Positions 9,637 through 20,105 of a stretch of 64,000 nt of DNA are shown piece by piece. The DNA is from Alphaproteobacteria bacterium (GTDB taxonomy: Bacteria; Pseudomonadota; Alphaproteobacteria; Micavibrionales; Micavibrionaceae): positions 1 through 64,000 of the forward strand of contig JANWLB010000026.1 in the NCBI GenBank assembly GCA_025451095.1, written 5' to 3'. The position numbers and the translations under genes were made by a program. Position 1 is the first letter of the stretch; each line of letters starts with the position of its first letter. The notes beneath the pieces were generated by a model. That model was not told where the DNA came from, ran no database searches, and was given only the letters and a program-made list of their open reading frames with translations.

Positions 9637-11580
9637 CTATATGTTTCTGTAGGCTTTTCTGGCGATATGGGCGGCGACAAGTCCGGCTTCCTCATACTGT
9701 TTTTCAGGCGTGTGATGATCCTGAAAAATATCGGGAAGGTGCAGGGTGCGCAGCCGGCATTTTGAAAGAAGGCCTTCCTCGTTCATAAACTCCAGGACGT
9801 AGGAGCCAAACCCGCCGATGGCACCTTCTTCGATGGTAATCATCTTTTCATGATGGGTGGCAAGCTGCCGGATCAGTTCCCGGTCCAGAGGCTTGGCGAA
9901 GCGGGCATCCGCGACAGTCGCGGATAAGCCTTTTTCCTGTAAAAGATCGGCAGCGCGCAAACATTCGCCCAGCCGTGTACCATAGGAAAGCAGCGCGACG
10001 TCGGCGCCCTCGCGCACAATCCGGCCCTTTCCAATTTCAAGAATTTTTCCGCGATCCGGCAGGGTGATCCCGGTACCTTCGCCGCGCGGGTAGCGGAAGG
10101 CGATCGGGCCGTCGCTGTAGTGCGCGGCCGTTCGCACCATATGCATGAGCTCTGCTTCATCCGCCGCCGCCATCAGGATCATGTGCGGCAGGCAGCCCAG
10201 ATAAGCGATGTCGAACGATCCGGCATGGGTTTGTCCGTCGGCGCCGACAAGGCCGGCGCGGTCTATCGCAAAGCGGACAGGCAAATTCTGAATGCAGACG
10301 TCGTGGACAACTTGATCATAGGCACGCTGCAGGAATGTGGAATAAAGGGCGCAAAAAGGCTTGTAGCCTTCGGACGCAAGGCCGGCGGCAAAGGTGACGG
10401 CATGTTGTTCAGCAATGCCGACATCGAACATGCGGTCGGGAAACTCCTTGCCGAACAAGTCGATCCCGGTGCCGGAACACATGGCGGCAGTAATGCCGAC
10501 AATCTTTTTGTCGTGCCGGGCTTCAGCAATCAAAGATTGTGCGAAGACTTTTGTATAGGTTGGCGCGGCGGCCTTTGCTTTATGCTGCGATCCCGTGATG
10601 ACGTCGAACTTGGCAACACCATGCATTTTATCGTCAGAGGTTTCCGCGGGCGCATAACCCTTGCCCTTTTTCGTGATGGCATGAATCAGAACCGGGCCGG
10701 GATAGGGGCTGTCGCGCAGATTGCGCAGGACGGGCAGAAGGTGATCGAGGTTGTGGCCGTCAAGGGGTCCAATATAGTAAAAACCCATCTCCTCGAACCA
10801 TGTTCCGGTGCCCAATGCCATGCGCGCTGTTTCCTCTACACGCTTCACGGCGTGGCGCAATGGTAACGGAAACATGTCGACAACTTTCTTTCCTGCTTCG
10901 CGCGCGCCGATATAGGTGCGGGAAGAGACAAGCCGCGTCAGGTATTTGCTCATTGCGCCGACAGGGCGGTCGATCGACATGTCGTTGTCATTGAGGATAA
11001 CGATCAGGCGGCTTTTGAGGCTGCCGGCATTGTTCATGGCTTCATAGGCCATGCCCGCGCTCATAGCGCCGTCGCCGATCACGCATATGACGTTGCGGCC
11101 GCCGCCTTCAAGATCGCGCGCGACGGCCATGCCCAGTCCGGCGGAGATGGATGTGCTGCTGTGGGCGGCGCCGAAGGGATCGTATTCAGATTCCGAACGC
11201 TTTGTAAAACCGGAAAGACCGCCGCCCTGCCGCAGCGTATGGATGCGGTCACGTCGCCCGGTGAGAATTTTGTGCGGATAGCATTGATGGCCGACATCCC
11301 ATATAAGCCGGTCTTCGGGCGTGGAAAATACAGCGTGGAGGGCGACGGTCAGCTCGACAACGCCCAGCCCTGCGCCCAGATGACCGCCGGTGCGCGAAAC
11401 GGCGGCAATGGTATTGGCGCGCACCTCGTCGGCAAGGACGCGCAGCTGTTCATCCGTAAATGTCCGGATGATCGCGGGATCGCTGAGGCGGCTGAGCAGT
11501 GACGCATCCGCCCTGCTGTCTGTCCTTGCCAATTCAGGCGCGGATTTAACCGCCTGCGTTTTATTTTTTATGTTAGCCAT
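9637..11580 (-). CDS. dxs: 1-deoxy-D-xylulose-5-phosphate synthase
   Basis: [58 protein letters not shown]. Confidence 0.97.
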   Translation of the reverse strand: MANIKNKTQAVKSAPELARTDSRADASLLSRLSDPAIIRTFTDEQLRVLADEVRANTIAAVSRTGGHLGAGLGVVELTVALHAVFSTPEDRLIWDVGHQCYPHKILTGRRDRIHTLRQGGGLSGFTKRSESEYDPFGAAHSSTSISAGLGMAVARDLEGGGRNVICVIGDGAMSAGMAYEAMNNAGSLKSRLIVILNDNDMSIDRPVGAMSKYLTRLVSSRTYIGAREAGKKVVDMFPLPLRHAVKRVEETARMALGTGTWFEEMGFYYIGPLDGHNLDHLLPVLRNLRDSPYPGPVLIHAITKKGKGYAPAETSDDKMHGVAKFDVITGSQHKAKAAAPTYTKVFAQSLIAEARHDKKIVGITAAMCSGTGIDLFGKEFPDRMFDVGIAEQHAVTFAAGLASEGYKPFCALYSTFLQRAYDQVVHDVCIQNLPVRFAIDRAGLVGADGQTHAGSFDIAYLGCLPHMILMAAADEAELMHMVRTAAHYSDGPIAFRYPRGEGTGITLPDRGKILEIGKGRIVREGADVALLSYGTRLGECLRAADLLQEKGLSATVADARFAKPLDRELIRQLATHHEKMITIEEGAIGGFGSYVLEFMNEEGLLSKCRLRTLHLPDIFQDHHTPEKQYEEAGLVAAHIARKAYRNI

Positions 11581-11696
11581 AGGCTCTCACCATATTTCTT
11601 CGTCACTTTGACGGCAACCGCTATGTTGGTAGCTGGGGGCCCTGGAAAAAACCAAAAGAAATATAAAGTATATTAATATCAGATGGTTAGAGGAAA

Positions 11697-12875
11697 TCAG
11701 GCGGCTTCGTTCTCGGTAAGTTGGTTCATGATCAGGCGCTTGGCCGGCCCGATTTTGTTGCCCAGGACCAGAAGGGCATGACGTGCCATGCGGGCAGGCA
11801 GGGAATCGCGCGTGTAAAGACTGACCAATGAATTGGTAGCCAGATAAAGGGCACGCGTGGCGCGCCGGTGCTGCTGGCTGTAGCGGCGCAGGTGGCTGGC
11901 GGCGCCGATATCCATTCCGGATTCACGCGCCGACAGAATTTTTCCGGCCAATGTATGCTGACCACGCAAACCGAAATTGAATCCGTGCGCCGTTACGGGG
12001 TGCATGCCGACGGCAGCGTCGCCAACAAGTGCAAATCGGGGGCCGTAAAATTTATCAGCATAGGTGGCGACAAGAGGATAGGGGTAAAGTTTACTCGTAA
12101 GCTTCATATCGCCCAGGCGATTATCGAGACGTTGCGCGATATCCTTTGAAAAATCTTCAGGGTTCATATCCAAAACGGCCGCGCTTTGATCTGTCGGCAG
12201 CGTGATGACAAGCGAACAATGATTGTTATTCAGCGGAAGGGCAGCAAGCGTGCGATCGTAATGAAAGCATTCATAGGCAATATAGTCATGCGATTTGTCA
12301 TGGGACATGCGGCAGACAATACAGGTCCTCTGAAAATCGAGCTGCGCCGTTTCAACGCCCATCATTTTACGGACGGGTGAAAAGCGGCTGTCCGCAGCGA
12401 CAATCAGGCGGGCTTTGAGCGTCCGGCCATCCGCAAGCTCAACCCAGCCCTTTTCATCATCGGTGCCGGCGCCGGTCACCTCGGTCTCTGTCATAAGCTC
12501 AATGCCGGACTTTCCACGCAGCGAGTCATAGGCGGCTTTGCGTATGAGATGATTGGAAATCATGAACCCGAGATTTTCGCGGCCGGCATCTTCGTGATCG
12601 AAGCACAACGCGTAGGAAGATTCGCCATTCAGGACGCGCGCATCGCGGATGAGGGAAATTGACTCGCGCGGTATAAGGTCCCACAGGCCTATGTCCTGCA
12701 TGATTTTATGAGAGTGGTGTGTCAGGGCGATTTCGCGTCCGTCATAAGAGGGATTCGCCAGAACGGATTCCGGCTGTTTTTCGATGAGAGCAATTTTCAG
12801 TCCGGCAGGCGCTAGGGAGCTGGCCAGACAAAGCCCGACGGGTCCGGCACCAACAATTATGACGTCATACATCAT
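11697..12875 (-). CDS. FAD-dependent UbiH/UbiF/VisC/COQ6-family monooxygenase
   Basis: YDVIIVGAGPVGLCLASSLAPAG Rossmann motif; FALVGDAAVGMHPVTAHGFNFGLRG. Confidence 0.9.
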   Translation of the reverse strand: MMYDVIIVGAGPVGLCLASSLAPAGLKIALIEKQPESVLANPSYDGREIALTHHSHKIMQDIGLWDLIPRESISLIRDARVLNGESSYALCFDHEDAGRENLGFMISNHLIRKAAYDSLRGKSGIELMTETEVTGAGTDDEKGWVELADGRTLKARLIVAADSRFSPVRKMMGVETAQLDFQRTCIVCRMSHDKSHDYIAYECFHYDRTLAALPLNNNHCSLVITLPTDQSAAVLDMNPEDFSKDIAQRLDNRLGDMKLTSKLYPYPLVATYADKFYGPRFALVGDAAVGMHPVTAHGFNFGLRGQHTLAGKILSARESGMDIGAASHLRRYSQQHRRATRALYLATNSLVSLYTRDSLPARMARHALLVLGNKIGPAKRLIMNQLTENEAA

Positions 12876-13190
12876 GGCTTTTTACCTGCTTTGGACTGTG
12901 TTTTCAGCTGTTTTTGTTGCCGTTTTTTAGAGCGTTCTGGTGAGTTTGTAAACGTCAAACGCAGGCTCGGCCGCGCAGGCGCCACAGACGCAAAAAGGGC
13001 GCGCATGAAGACCTCCGCGCAAACGATTGATTCGACATAGATGCAGGACAAGCGCGGAAATTGAGAGAATTGCATACAGAGTTGCCGAAGCGCTTTCAAA
13101 ACAATTTTTATTATGAAAAAATTTTAAACGCCTGCAAAGAAACAGACTCACAGAGTTTTTGAAGAAAAGTTTTGAAGAAGAAAAAATTTT

Positions 13191-13215
13191 TTATTGACAG
13201 GAGATCAATAATCTC
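13191..13215. promoter_or_regulatory. Inverted repeat upstream of prkA (possible operator)
   Basis: TTATTGA-caggaga-TCAATAA perfect 7-bp arms, overlapped by GAGAT-caata-ATCTC. Confidence 0.4.
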
Positions 13216-13278
13216 ATTACGTGAATTTTATAAAAAGAATTTCTGACTGAACAAAAAAAGTAACAGGGAGAGATCGTT

Positions 13279-15240
13279 ATGTCCACAGCAGCGAACGCTG
13301 ACATCTTTGACTCATACAAGCAGGATTATGACTCCACCCAGGCCGTAGAGATGAGTCTGGTGGATTATCTTAAGCTTTGCAAAGAGGACCGTTCGGCTTA
13401 TGCCTCTCCGGCAGAACGCTTGCTGAAAGCTATCGGTGAGCCGGAAACGATCGAAACAGGCATTCATGCTGATCCGCGCCTGTCCCGGATTTTTGAAAAC
13501 CGGAAAATTCAGTGCTATCCCGCATTTAACGATTTCTTCGGCGCTGAAGAAACGATCATGAAAATCGTCGGCTTTCTGAAAAAGGCCGCGCAGGGCGGCG
13601 AGGAAAGCCGTCAGGTGCTTTACCTGCTTGGCCCTGTGGGCGGTGGTAAGTCATCGCTGGCCACGCGTCTTGCCAAGCTGATGGAAAAAGAGCCGTTCTA
13701 TGCCCTGAAATACAATCCGACGGGTGAGGTTTCACCGATCAATGAAAACCCCCTGGGTCTTTTCTGCGCCAGCCGGCAAAAGCAGAAGCTGAAAGACTTC
13801 TACGGCATTGCTGACCGCTACGTACCGACAGTTATGTCTGGCTGGGCGGCCAAGCGTCTGAAGGAAAGCGGTGGCAATCTGGCTGATTTCTCGGTCGTCA
13901 AAGTCTGGCCGTCCATCACGGGGCAGACGGCGATCTCCCGGGTAGAGCCGAGCGATCCGAATACACAAGACGCAACGGTTATCACCGGCGGCGTAGATAT
14001 CAGTAAAGTGGATGAACTTTCCGAGAATGATCCTGATTCATACTCATACTCGGGCGGCCTCTGCACGGGCAACCGGGGTATCATGGAATTTCCGGAAATG
14101 TTCAAGGCTGACATCAAGCTGCTGAACCCGCTTCTGATGGCGCCTCAGGAAGGCCGCTACCAGGGCACCAAACCCATCGGCGCATTGCCCTTCGAAGGTA
14201 TCGTTATAGCGCACTCTAACGAAAGCGAATGGGAATCGTTCCGCAACAACAAGAAAAATGAGGCGTTCCTCGACCGGGTCAGCCTGATCCGTGTACCTTA
14301 CTGCCTGCGCGTAGACGAGGAAATGAAGATCTATCAGAAAGTTCTGGGGCAAAGCGATCTGGCAACCGCGCCCTGTGCACCGGACACGCTCAAGATGCTG
14401 GCCAAATGGTCGGTCCTGACGCGTCTGGCGCCGGATCCGAAGACCACCATGGCAACCAAGATGAGGGTTTATAACGGTGAAAACCTGAAGGACAAGGATG
14501 TCAAGGTCCTGCCTATCGGTGAGTACCGCGCCAATGCCGGAATCATGGAAGGTATGAACGGTTCGTCGACACGCTTCGCGTTCAAAGTGCTCACCGAGAC
14601 CTTCAATATGAGCTCCGGCGCTTTGTCGGCAAACCCGATCAACCTCATGCATGTTCTCGAAACGGAAATCACTGCGATGCAGCTCCCTGATAAGGTGGCG
14701 GACCAGTACAAGCAGTTTATCCGGGCGGACCTGGAACCCGAATATCTCAAGTTCCTGGATCGTGAGATCAAGACCGCTTATGTTGAAAGCTACTCTGATT
14801 ACGGCCAGAATCTGTTCGACAAGTATGTCACCTATGCTGAGCAGTGGGGAGAGGATACACCTTACAAGGATCCTGAGACCCATGTTCTGCTCGACAAGGC
14901 GGCTCTTGGTGAATGGCTTGAGAAAATCGAGCGGCCGGCAGGTATTACCAACGGCAAGGATTTCCGCAGCGATGTCGTGAAGTTTGTCTTGAGAGCACAG
15001 GCGAAGACCGGGCACAACCCGAGCTGGACCTCTTATGAGCCTCTTAAGGAAGTTATCGAGAAGAAAATGTTCTCAAGCATGGAGGAGATTCTCCCGGTCA
15101 TTTCTTATGGTGGACATCGTACGGCCGAGGAAAGCCGTAAACACGATGGTTATGTCGAGCGCATGAAAGCACGCAACTACACCGAATCGGATGTGAAGCT
15201 GGTGACCGAGTATTATATGAGAAAGCACGCGCATCCCTGA
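13279..15240 (+). CDS. prkA: PrkA/YeaG-family serine protein kinase
   Basis: LLGPVGGGKSSLATRLAKLME; FFGAEETIMKIVGFLKKAAQG; downstream yeaH and spoVR homologues. Confidence 0.95.
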   Translation: MSTAANADIFDSYKQDYDSTQAVEMSLVDYLKLCKEDRSAYASPAERLLKAIGEPETIETGIHADPRLSRIFENRKIQCYPAFNDFFGAEETIMKIVGFLKKAAQGGEESRQVLYLLGPVGGGKSSLATRLAKLMEKEPFYALKYNPTGEVSPINENPLGLFCASRQKQKLKDFYGIADRYVPTVMSGWAAKRLKESGGNLADFSVVKVWPSITGQTAISRVEPSDPNTQDATVITGGVDISKVDELSENDPDSYSYSGGLCTGNRGIMEFPEMFKADIKLLNPLLMAPQEGRYQGTKPIGALPFEGIVIAHSNESEWESFRNNKKNEAFLDRVSLIRVPYCLRVDEEMKIYQKVLGQSDLATAPCAPDTLKMLAKWSVLTRLAPDPKTTMATKMRVYNGENLKDKDVKVLPIGEYRANAGIMEGMNGSSTRFAFKVLTETFNMSSGALSANPINLMHVLETEITAMQLPDKVADQYKQFIRADLEPEYLKFLDREIKTAYVESYSDYGQNLFDKYVTYAEQWGEDTPYKDPETHVLLDKAALGEWLEKIERPAGITNGKDFRSDVVKFVLRAQAKTGHNPSWTSYEPLKEVIEKKMFSSMEEILPVISYGGHRTAEESRKHDGYVERMKARNYTESDVKLVTEYYMRKHAHP

Positions 15241-15256
15241 TAAATTAAACCGGTCT

Positions 15257-15304
15257 CCGGAGCTGGTCTGTCCACGTGTTGGTACGTGGAGGGCGCGGCT
15301 CCGG
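15257..15304 (+). other. Long imperfect intercistronic hairpin between prkA and yeaH
   Basis: CCGGAGC-tggtctg-TCCACGT-gttggt-ACGTGGA-gggcgcg-GCTCCGG. Confidence 0.7.
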
Positions 15305-15396
15305 AAAACCCGGCCTGAACGCGACTTGAAGGCAATATCTTAAGAAAAATCTATGATGCCGGCAAACGGCACAAAAAAACGAAGGGGAGGCCTTCC

Positions 15397-16905
15397 ATGA
15401 CTACGGTCATAGACCGCCGTCAGCAATCCAAGGGCGATCTGCCCAGCCGCAAGCGTTTGCACGAACGCGCCGCGAAGCATATCCGCAAAGCGATTACCGA
15501 CAGCATTGTCAACGGTGATATTAAGGACATAGGAACGGGCGGCATTGACGTCACCGTTCCCGAAGAGGATATGGCGGAGCCGACGATTCACCACGGCAAA
15601 GGCGGCATATACAGGCACGCCGTTCCCGGGAACAGGGAATACAGCGTTGGTGACAAAATTCCGAAGCCACCCGGCGGCGGCCAGGGAGATGGCAAGGGTG
15701 ACAAGGCCGGAGACCGGAAGGGCGAAAATACAAAATCCAAATTCCGTATCAGCGAAAAGGAGTTTTTTGACTATCTTTTCGACGGACTCGAGCTTCCTAA
15801 TCTGACCAAGCGCACAGAATCTGTAATGAACAACGAGGCGTATGTTCATGCTGGCATTGTGTCTCAGGGACCCTCCAGCAAACTCGACCTGACGCGCTCG
15901 AAAAAGCAGAAAATGAAGCGCGTTTCCGCAATCACAAAACCCCATGTCGATGAGCTTCTTGGGGTTCTGGAGGAGGAGCGGGGCATATTGGAATGCTATG
16001 CCCCACCCGCTGAGAAGGCCAGCGCCAAAGTTGCATTTTTGCGGGAAGTATCCCGCTCACGCCGCCTGAAGAATCTTGAGAAAGAGGTTTTAGGCCTGAA
16101 GGCCCTGTTCAATGACAAGGCTTCGCCGGGCGATACTGCCCGGATTCAGGCGCTTGACAGCAATGCCAGCACGCTCCGCGAGAAAATCAGGAGGCTTTCC
16201 AAATGGAGCGAAACGACGGATCTGCGTTTTCATTTCCACGAGCCGAAGCCGATACCTAAATCAAAGGCGGTCATGTTCTGTGTCATGGATACGTCAGGGT
16301 CGATGGACAATACAAAAAAAGAATACGCCAAAATATTCTATATGCTGCTGTACCGTTTTCTGCAGCGTCAGTACGACAAAATCGATGTTGTGTTTATTTC
16401 CCACTCGACGGAAGCGGACGAGGTCAACCAGCAGGATTTCTTTGAAAAGGGGGAGAGCGGAGGGACCTTTCTTTCGTCTGGCATCAGGAAAATGCTGGAA
16501 ATCATTGAGGAACGATATCCTTCGGATCAGTGGAATATATATGGCGCGCAGGCCTCCGATGGTGACAATTTTGATTCGGATAACGCCCCCACTTTAGTGG
16601 CTCTGAACGAGGTTTTGCCTCTGGTGCAGGGTTATTTCTACACGGAGATTAAGCCGACGGGGTCGGTTTACTATGAACAGAGCAGTATCAATCTGTTTAA
16701 AAAGGCGCAGGAAGTGTTCAAGGACAGGCTCTGGACCGGGGTGATCAAGCGGCGGGATGATATCTGGCCGATGTTCAAGGAGTTTTTCAAGAGTAAAGGC
16801 GGTCTTGAGGCCAAGGCGCGGGGAGGAAGAATGGCGGCGGCATTATCATCCTTAAGCGAGCCTGAGCTGAATCCGGTGCCGGTGACAGCAGCGCCAGCGC
16901 CTTAA
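15397..16905 (+). CDS. YeaH/YhbH family protein (DUF444)
   Basis: DRRQQSKGDLPSRKRLHERAAKHIRKAI; FCVMDTSGSMDNTKKEYAKIFYMLLYRFLQRQY; GGTFLSSG. Confidence 0.95.
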   Translation: MTTVIDRRQQSKGDLPSRKRLHERAAKHIRKAITDSIVNGDIKDIGTGGIDVTVPEEDMAEPTIHHGKGGIYRHAVPGNREYSVGDKIPKPPGGGQGDGKGDKAGDRKGENTKSKFRISEKEFFDYLFDGLELPNLTKRTESVMNNEAYVHAGIVSQGPSSKLDLTRSKKQKMKRVSAITKPHVDELLGVLEEERGILECYAPPAEKASAKVAFLREVSRSRRLKNLEKEVLGLKALFNDKASPGDTARIQALDSNASTLREKIRRLSKWSETTDLRFHFHEPKPIPKSKAVMFCVMDTSGSMDNTKKEYAKIFYMLLYRFLQRQYDKIDVVFISHSTEADEVNQQDFFEKGESGGTFLSSGIRKMLEIIEERYPSDQWNIYGAQASDGDNFDSDNAPTLVALNEVLPLVQGYFYTEIKPTGSVYYEQSSINLFKKAQEVFKDRLWTGVIKRRDDIWPMFKEFFKSKGGLEAKARGGRMAAALSSLSEPELNPVPVTAAPAP

Positions 16906-16929
16906 CAATAGCTACGGATATAGAGCGTC

Positions 16930-18567
16930 ATGACAGAAGAAAAAAAGGATTACAAGCAGAAGATTGACGAGCTCCTCAGCAACTATGTTGATGGGCAGGA
17001 TATTTTCAAGAAAGCCCATGATTGGGATTATCCGGTGCGCATGTTGCCTGGTGCCGAGAACGCGCGCCTGCCGCAGACATGGCTTGAACTGGCGGATGCT
17101 GTCATTGCCATTATCGCGCATGACAAATACGGCCTTGATACCTACGATAATGCGATTGAAATTGTGGGCTCGGAAGAAATGAGAGAGGCCTACGTTCATA
17201 GCGGAATGCCTGTCAGCTATGATCATTGGTCGTTTGGCAAGAGGCGCGAAGAACTGGATGAGCAATATGAATCCGGGCGCATGGGGCTTGCCTATGAAAT
17301 GATTATCAATTCTAATCCGTCGATTGCCTATTGCATGGGCGAAAATACAAAGACTATGCAGCTTCTTGTCATTGCGCATGCCTGCTACGGCCACAATTCC
17401 TTTTTTAAGACAAACTATCTTTTTAAGCAGCACACGGACGCCAATCATATCATTGGTGATTTGATCCGTCTGAAGGAATACGTTCTGGAGTGCGAGTCGA
17501 GATACGGTCAGGAAAAGGTCGAAAAGCTTCTGGATGCCTGCCATGCCCTCGAGGGTTATGGCGTCAATCGCTATACGCGTCCGCCGCGGCGTACGGAAAA
17601 GGAAGAAGAGGCGTTACGTAACAGGCTTGCGGAAGATCGCATCAGAAGCGTCAATGTGGTGCTGGACCGCACGAAAAGAGATAGCGCCAAAACCGACTTT
17701 CAGAGTTCGGCGGCCGAGCAGGAGGATACGATACCGGCGGAGCCCGAAGAAAATATCATGCGCTTCATCGCGACTTATGCGCCCCATCTTAAGGACTGGG
17801 AAAGAAATATTATCCGCATGATCAGCGACACACAGCAATATTTCTATCCGCAGATCCAGACCAAGGTCATGAACGAAGGATGGGCCAGCTTCTGGCACTA
17901 TACAATCATGGATGATCTCTATGATCTGGACCTGATTGATGACGGCATGAGGATGGAGTTTGCCAAGGATCATACAAGTGTTCTCTGGCAGAGAGACGGC
18001 GCGGCTTTGAACCCCTATGCCATTGGTGCTGCCGTTTTGTTTGATCTTAAACGCATGTGCCTGGAGCCTACGGACGAGGATCGTGAGTGGTTTCCGAATA
18101 TAGCGGGTAATCCGGACTGGCTGTCCGTCATCAAGGATGCGTGTGAAAATTACAAAGACGAGAATTTTTTCCTTCAGTATCTGTCGCCCAAGGTTATGCG
18201 CGATTTCAGGCTTTTTGCCATTTTCGATGATGACCGGGAAAAAGAATATACGGTTACAGCCATTCATGATGACGAAGGATACAAGGATCTGAGAAGGGTT
18301 CTGAACGCTCAATACAGGCTCAGTGACATGAGGCCGATGGTTGAAGCGGTTAAATATGATTACCGCGGAGACCGGAGCCTGACGCTGCGTCACATCATAA
18401 GAGAAAGACGCCCGGTCGATCTCAACGATGCCGAGAAGGTGCTCAAGCATGTCAATTATTTATGGCAGCATCCTGTCTTTCTCGAGAGTACGAGCGAAAG
18501 CGGCACTGTGGTTAAAAAGATCGGCTGTCCGCCTATTCCGGAGCCGCCCGCACCACGCCGCCGTTAA
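16930..18567 (+). CDS. SpoVR family protein (YcgB-like)
   Basis: GMPVSYDHWSFGKRREELDEQYESGRMGLAYEMIINSNPSIAYCMGENT; VMNEGWASFWHYTIM. Confidence 0.95.
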   Translation: MTEEKKDYKQKIDELLSNYVDGQDIFKKAHDWDYPVRMLPGAENARLPQTWLELADAVIAIIAHDKYGLDTYDNAIEIVGSEEMREAYVHSGMPVSYDHWSFGKRREELDEQYESGRMGLAYEMIINSNPSIAYCMGENTKTMQLLVIAHACYGHNSFFKTNYLFKQHTDANHIIGDLIRLKEYVLECESRYGQEKVEKLLDACHALEGYGVNRYTRPPRRTEKEEEALRNRLAEDRIRSVNVVLDRTKRDSAKTDFQSSAAEQEDTIPAEPEENIMRFIATYAPHLKDWERNIIRMISDTQQYFYPQIQTKVMNEGWASFWHYTIMDDLYDLDLIDDGMRMEFAKDHTSVLWQRDGAALNPYAIGAAVLFDLKRMCLEPTDEDREWFPNIAGNPDWLSVIKDACENYKDENFFLQYLSPKVMRDFRLFAIFDDDREKEYTVTAIHDDEGYKDLRRVLNAQYRLSDMRPMVEAVKYDYRGDRSLTLRHIIRERRPVDLNDAEKVLKHVNYLWQHPVFLESTSESGTVVKKIGCPPIPEPPAPRRR

Positions 18568-18676
18568 AGAGACAGGCTGCCGCCTGAAAATGCGGTGCTC
18601 TGCCGCTGACTGCTGGCATCGGATGTTTTTCCATGTATATCACGTATATTTTGTGAAAAACCTGAAAAAATCAGGG

Positions 18677-19399
18677 TTACGAGTGGTTGGCGATGAGTTT
18701 TTCCAGGGGCCAGGTGGCGCTGCACTTGCCGTCTTGATGCGCGCATTTTGAAAAGCCGTGAGGCTTGTTCTGGATTTTTGTGAATTGTCCGGTGGTGAAG
18801 TTGTAATCCAGAAGCTCGCCATTCACCATGTCAAAATACCATCCGTGCAGGCCGATCTGGCCGGACTCGACGCCCTTCCTGATCCACGGAAAAGTCATCA
18901 GATTGTTCAGGGAGGTAAGGATAACGGCTTGTTCCATGGCTTTTATTTTTACGCCGGGTGGCGCGTCCGGCAGAAGGCGCCGGACGGTTTCGCAGGCGGG
19001 GGTGCCGATACGAATCCATTGCGACAAAAATTCAAAATCCGGCGCGGTTTTATCAGCCTGATCCGACAGAGCCTGGACGCCGCTGCACAGGGAGTGGCCA
19101 AGAACGACGATGTCCTTGATCTTCAGACCTTTGATCGCGAATTCGATGGCGGCGCTGGTGCCGTGATAATTATCGTCCGGCTGATAGGGAGGAACGATGG
19201 CGGCCACGTTGCGCACGACAAAGATATCGCCGGGCTCGCTCTGTGTCAGCAGGGCCGGATCGTTGCGTGAATCCGAACAGGCGATTACAAGCGTTTCCGG
19301 CGACTGGCCGTTGCGGACAAGATCATCGTAATGGTCGTTTTTCTCAAAATAAAACGACCTGAACTTCCGGAAACCTTTGATCAGCTTCTCAAGTGGCAT
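18677..19399 (-). CDS. Beta-class carbonic anhydrase
   Basis: VIACSDSRNDPALLTQSEPGDIFVVRNVAAIVPPY; VVLGHSLCSGVQAL; start placed at MPLEKLIKGFRKF. Confidence 0.93.
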   Translation of the reverse strand: MPLEKLIKGFRKFRSFYFEKNDHYDDLVRNGQSPETLVIACSDSRNDPALLTQSEPGDIFVVRNVAAIVPPYQPDDNYHGTSAAIEFAIKGLKIKDIVVLGHSLCSGVQALSDQADKTAPDFEFLSQWIRIGTPACETVRRLLPDAPPGVKIKAMEQAVILTSLNNLMTFPWIRKGVESGQIGLHGWYFDMVNGELLDYNFTTGQFTKIQNKPHGFSKCAHQDGKCSATWPLEKLIANHS

Positions 19400-19588
19400 G
19401 GATAACCCCTGTTGAACCATTGAAACTATTCACTGTTATGGCAGGGAAATACAGCAGATTTTCACAGTTTTCCACTTTGTGCTCAAAAGAGCTTTTTAAA
19501 AAGGTTTTTTTACAGCTATTTGCCGAAAGGGTTTTCCGGGAACAAATCCCTGTTTGTTTTGTTGGCCTGTAAGAGAAGGAGTATTCCC

Positions 19589-20083
19589 ATGACAAAGACA
19601 GTAACGGCGCTCTATGAAAACCGCATTGTATTGGAAGACGCTTTGCACAAGCTGGATGATCTGGGTATACGGGAGGATCAGATCGGCGTGGTGATGAACG
19701 ATCAGACTCACGGCAAGGCGTTCGCAATTGAAAGTCACGATAAATCCAGCGAAGGCTTCACGGCCGGTGCGACGTTTGGCGGGATTGTCGGCGGCATTCT
19801 CTCGGCTGTGGCCGGGGCGGGCGTGATTTCCATGCCCGGACTTAATCTTATGGTTGCGGGACCGATCGTGGCCGGTCTGGCTGGCGCGGCCGTCGGTGCG
19901 GCGGCAGGCAGTCTGGTCGGCGGCCTGATCGGGATGGGCATTCCCGAACATGAAGCCAAGCTTTATGAAGGCAAGTTGCGTGCCGGTCATATTCTTCTGG
20001 CAGTACAGGCCACGGACTCGACGCAGGCATCACGGGTTCGTGAAATGCTCAAAGGCACCGAGGCTTATAGCGTCGCAGCGTAA
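19589..20083 (+). CDS. General stress protein 17M-like protein with glycine-zipper region
   Basis: MTKTVTALYENRIVLEDALHKLDDLGIREDQIGVVMND; AAVGAAAGSLVGGLIGMGIPEHEAKLYEGKLRAGHILLAVQA. Confidence 0.8.
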   Translation: MTKTVTALYENRIVLEDALHKLDDLGIREDQIGVVMNDQTHGKAFAIESHDKSSEGFTAGATFGGIVGGILSAVAGAGVISMPGLNLMVAGPIVAGLAGAAVGAAAGSLVGGLIGMGIPEHEAKLYEGKLRAGHILLAVQATDSTQASRVREMLKGTEAYSVAA

Positions 20084-20105
20084 TTACAGAGAAGAAGATC
20101 TTTCT

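Noticed and set aside
14044-15015. 323-aa antisense ORF within prkA
   Set aside because: Shadow ORF of a clearly conserved sense gene; composition not protein-like.
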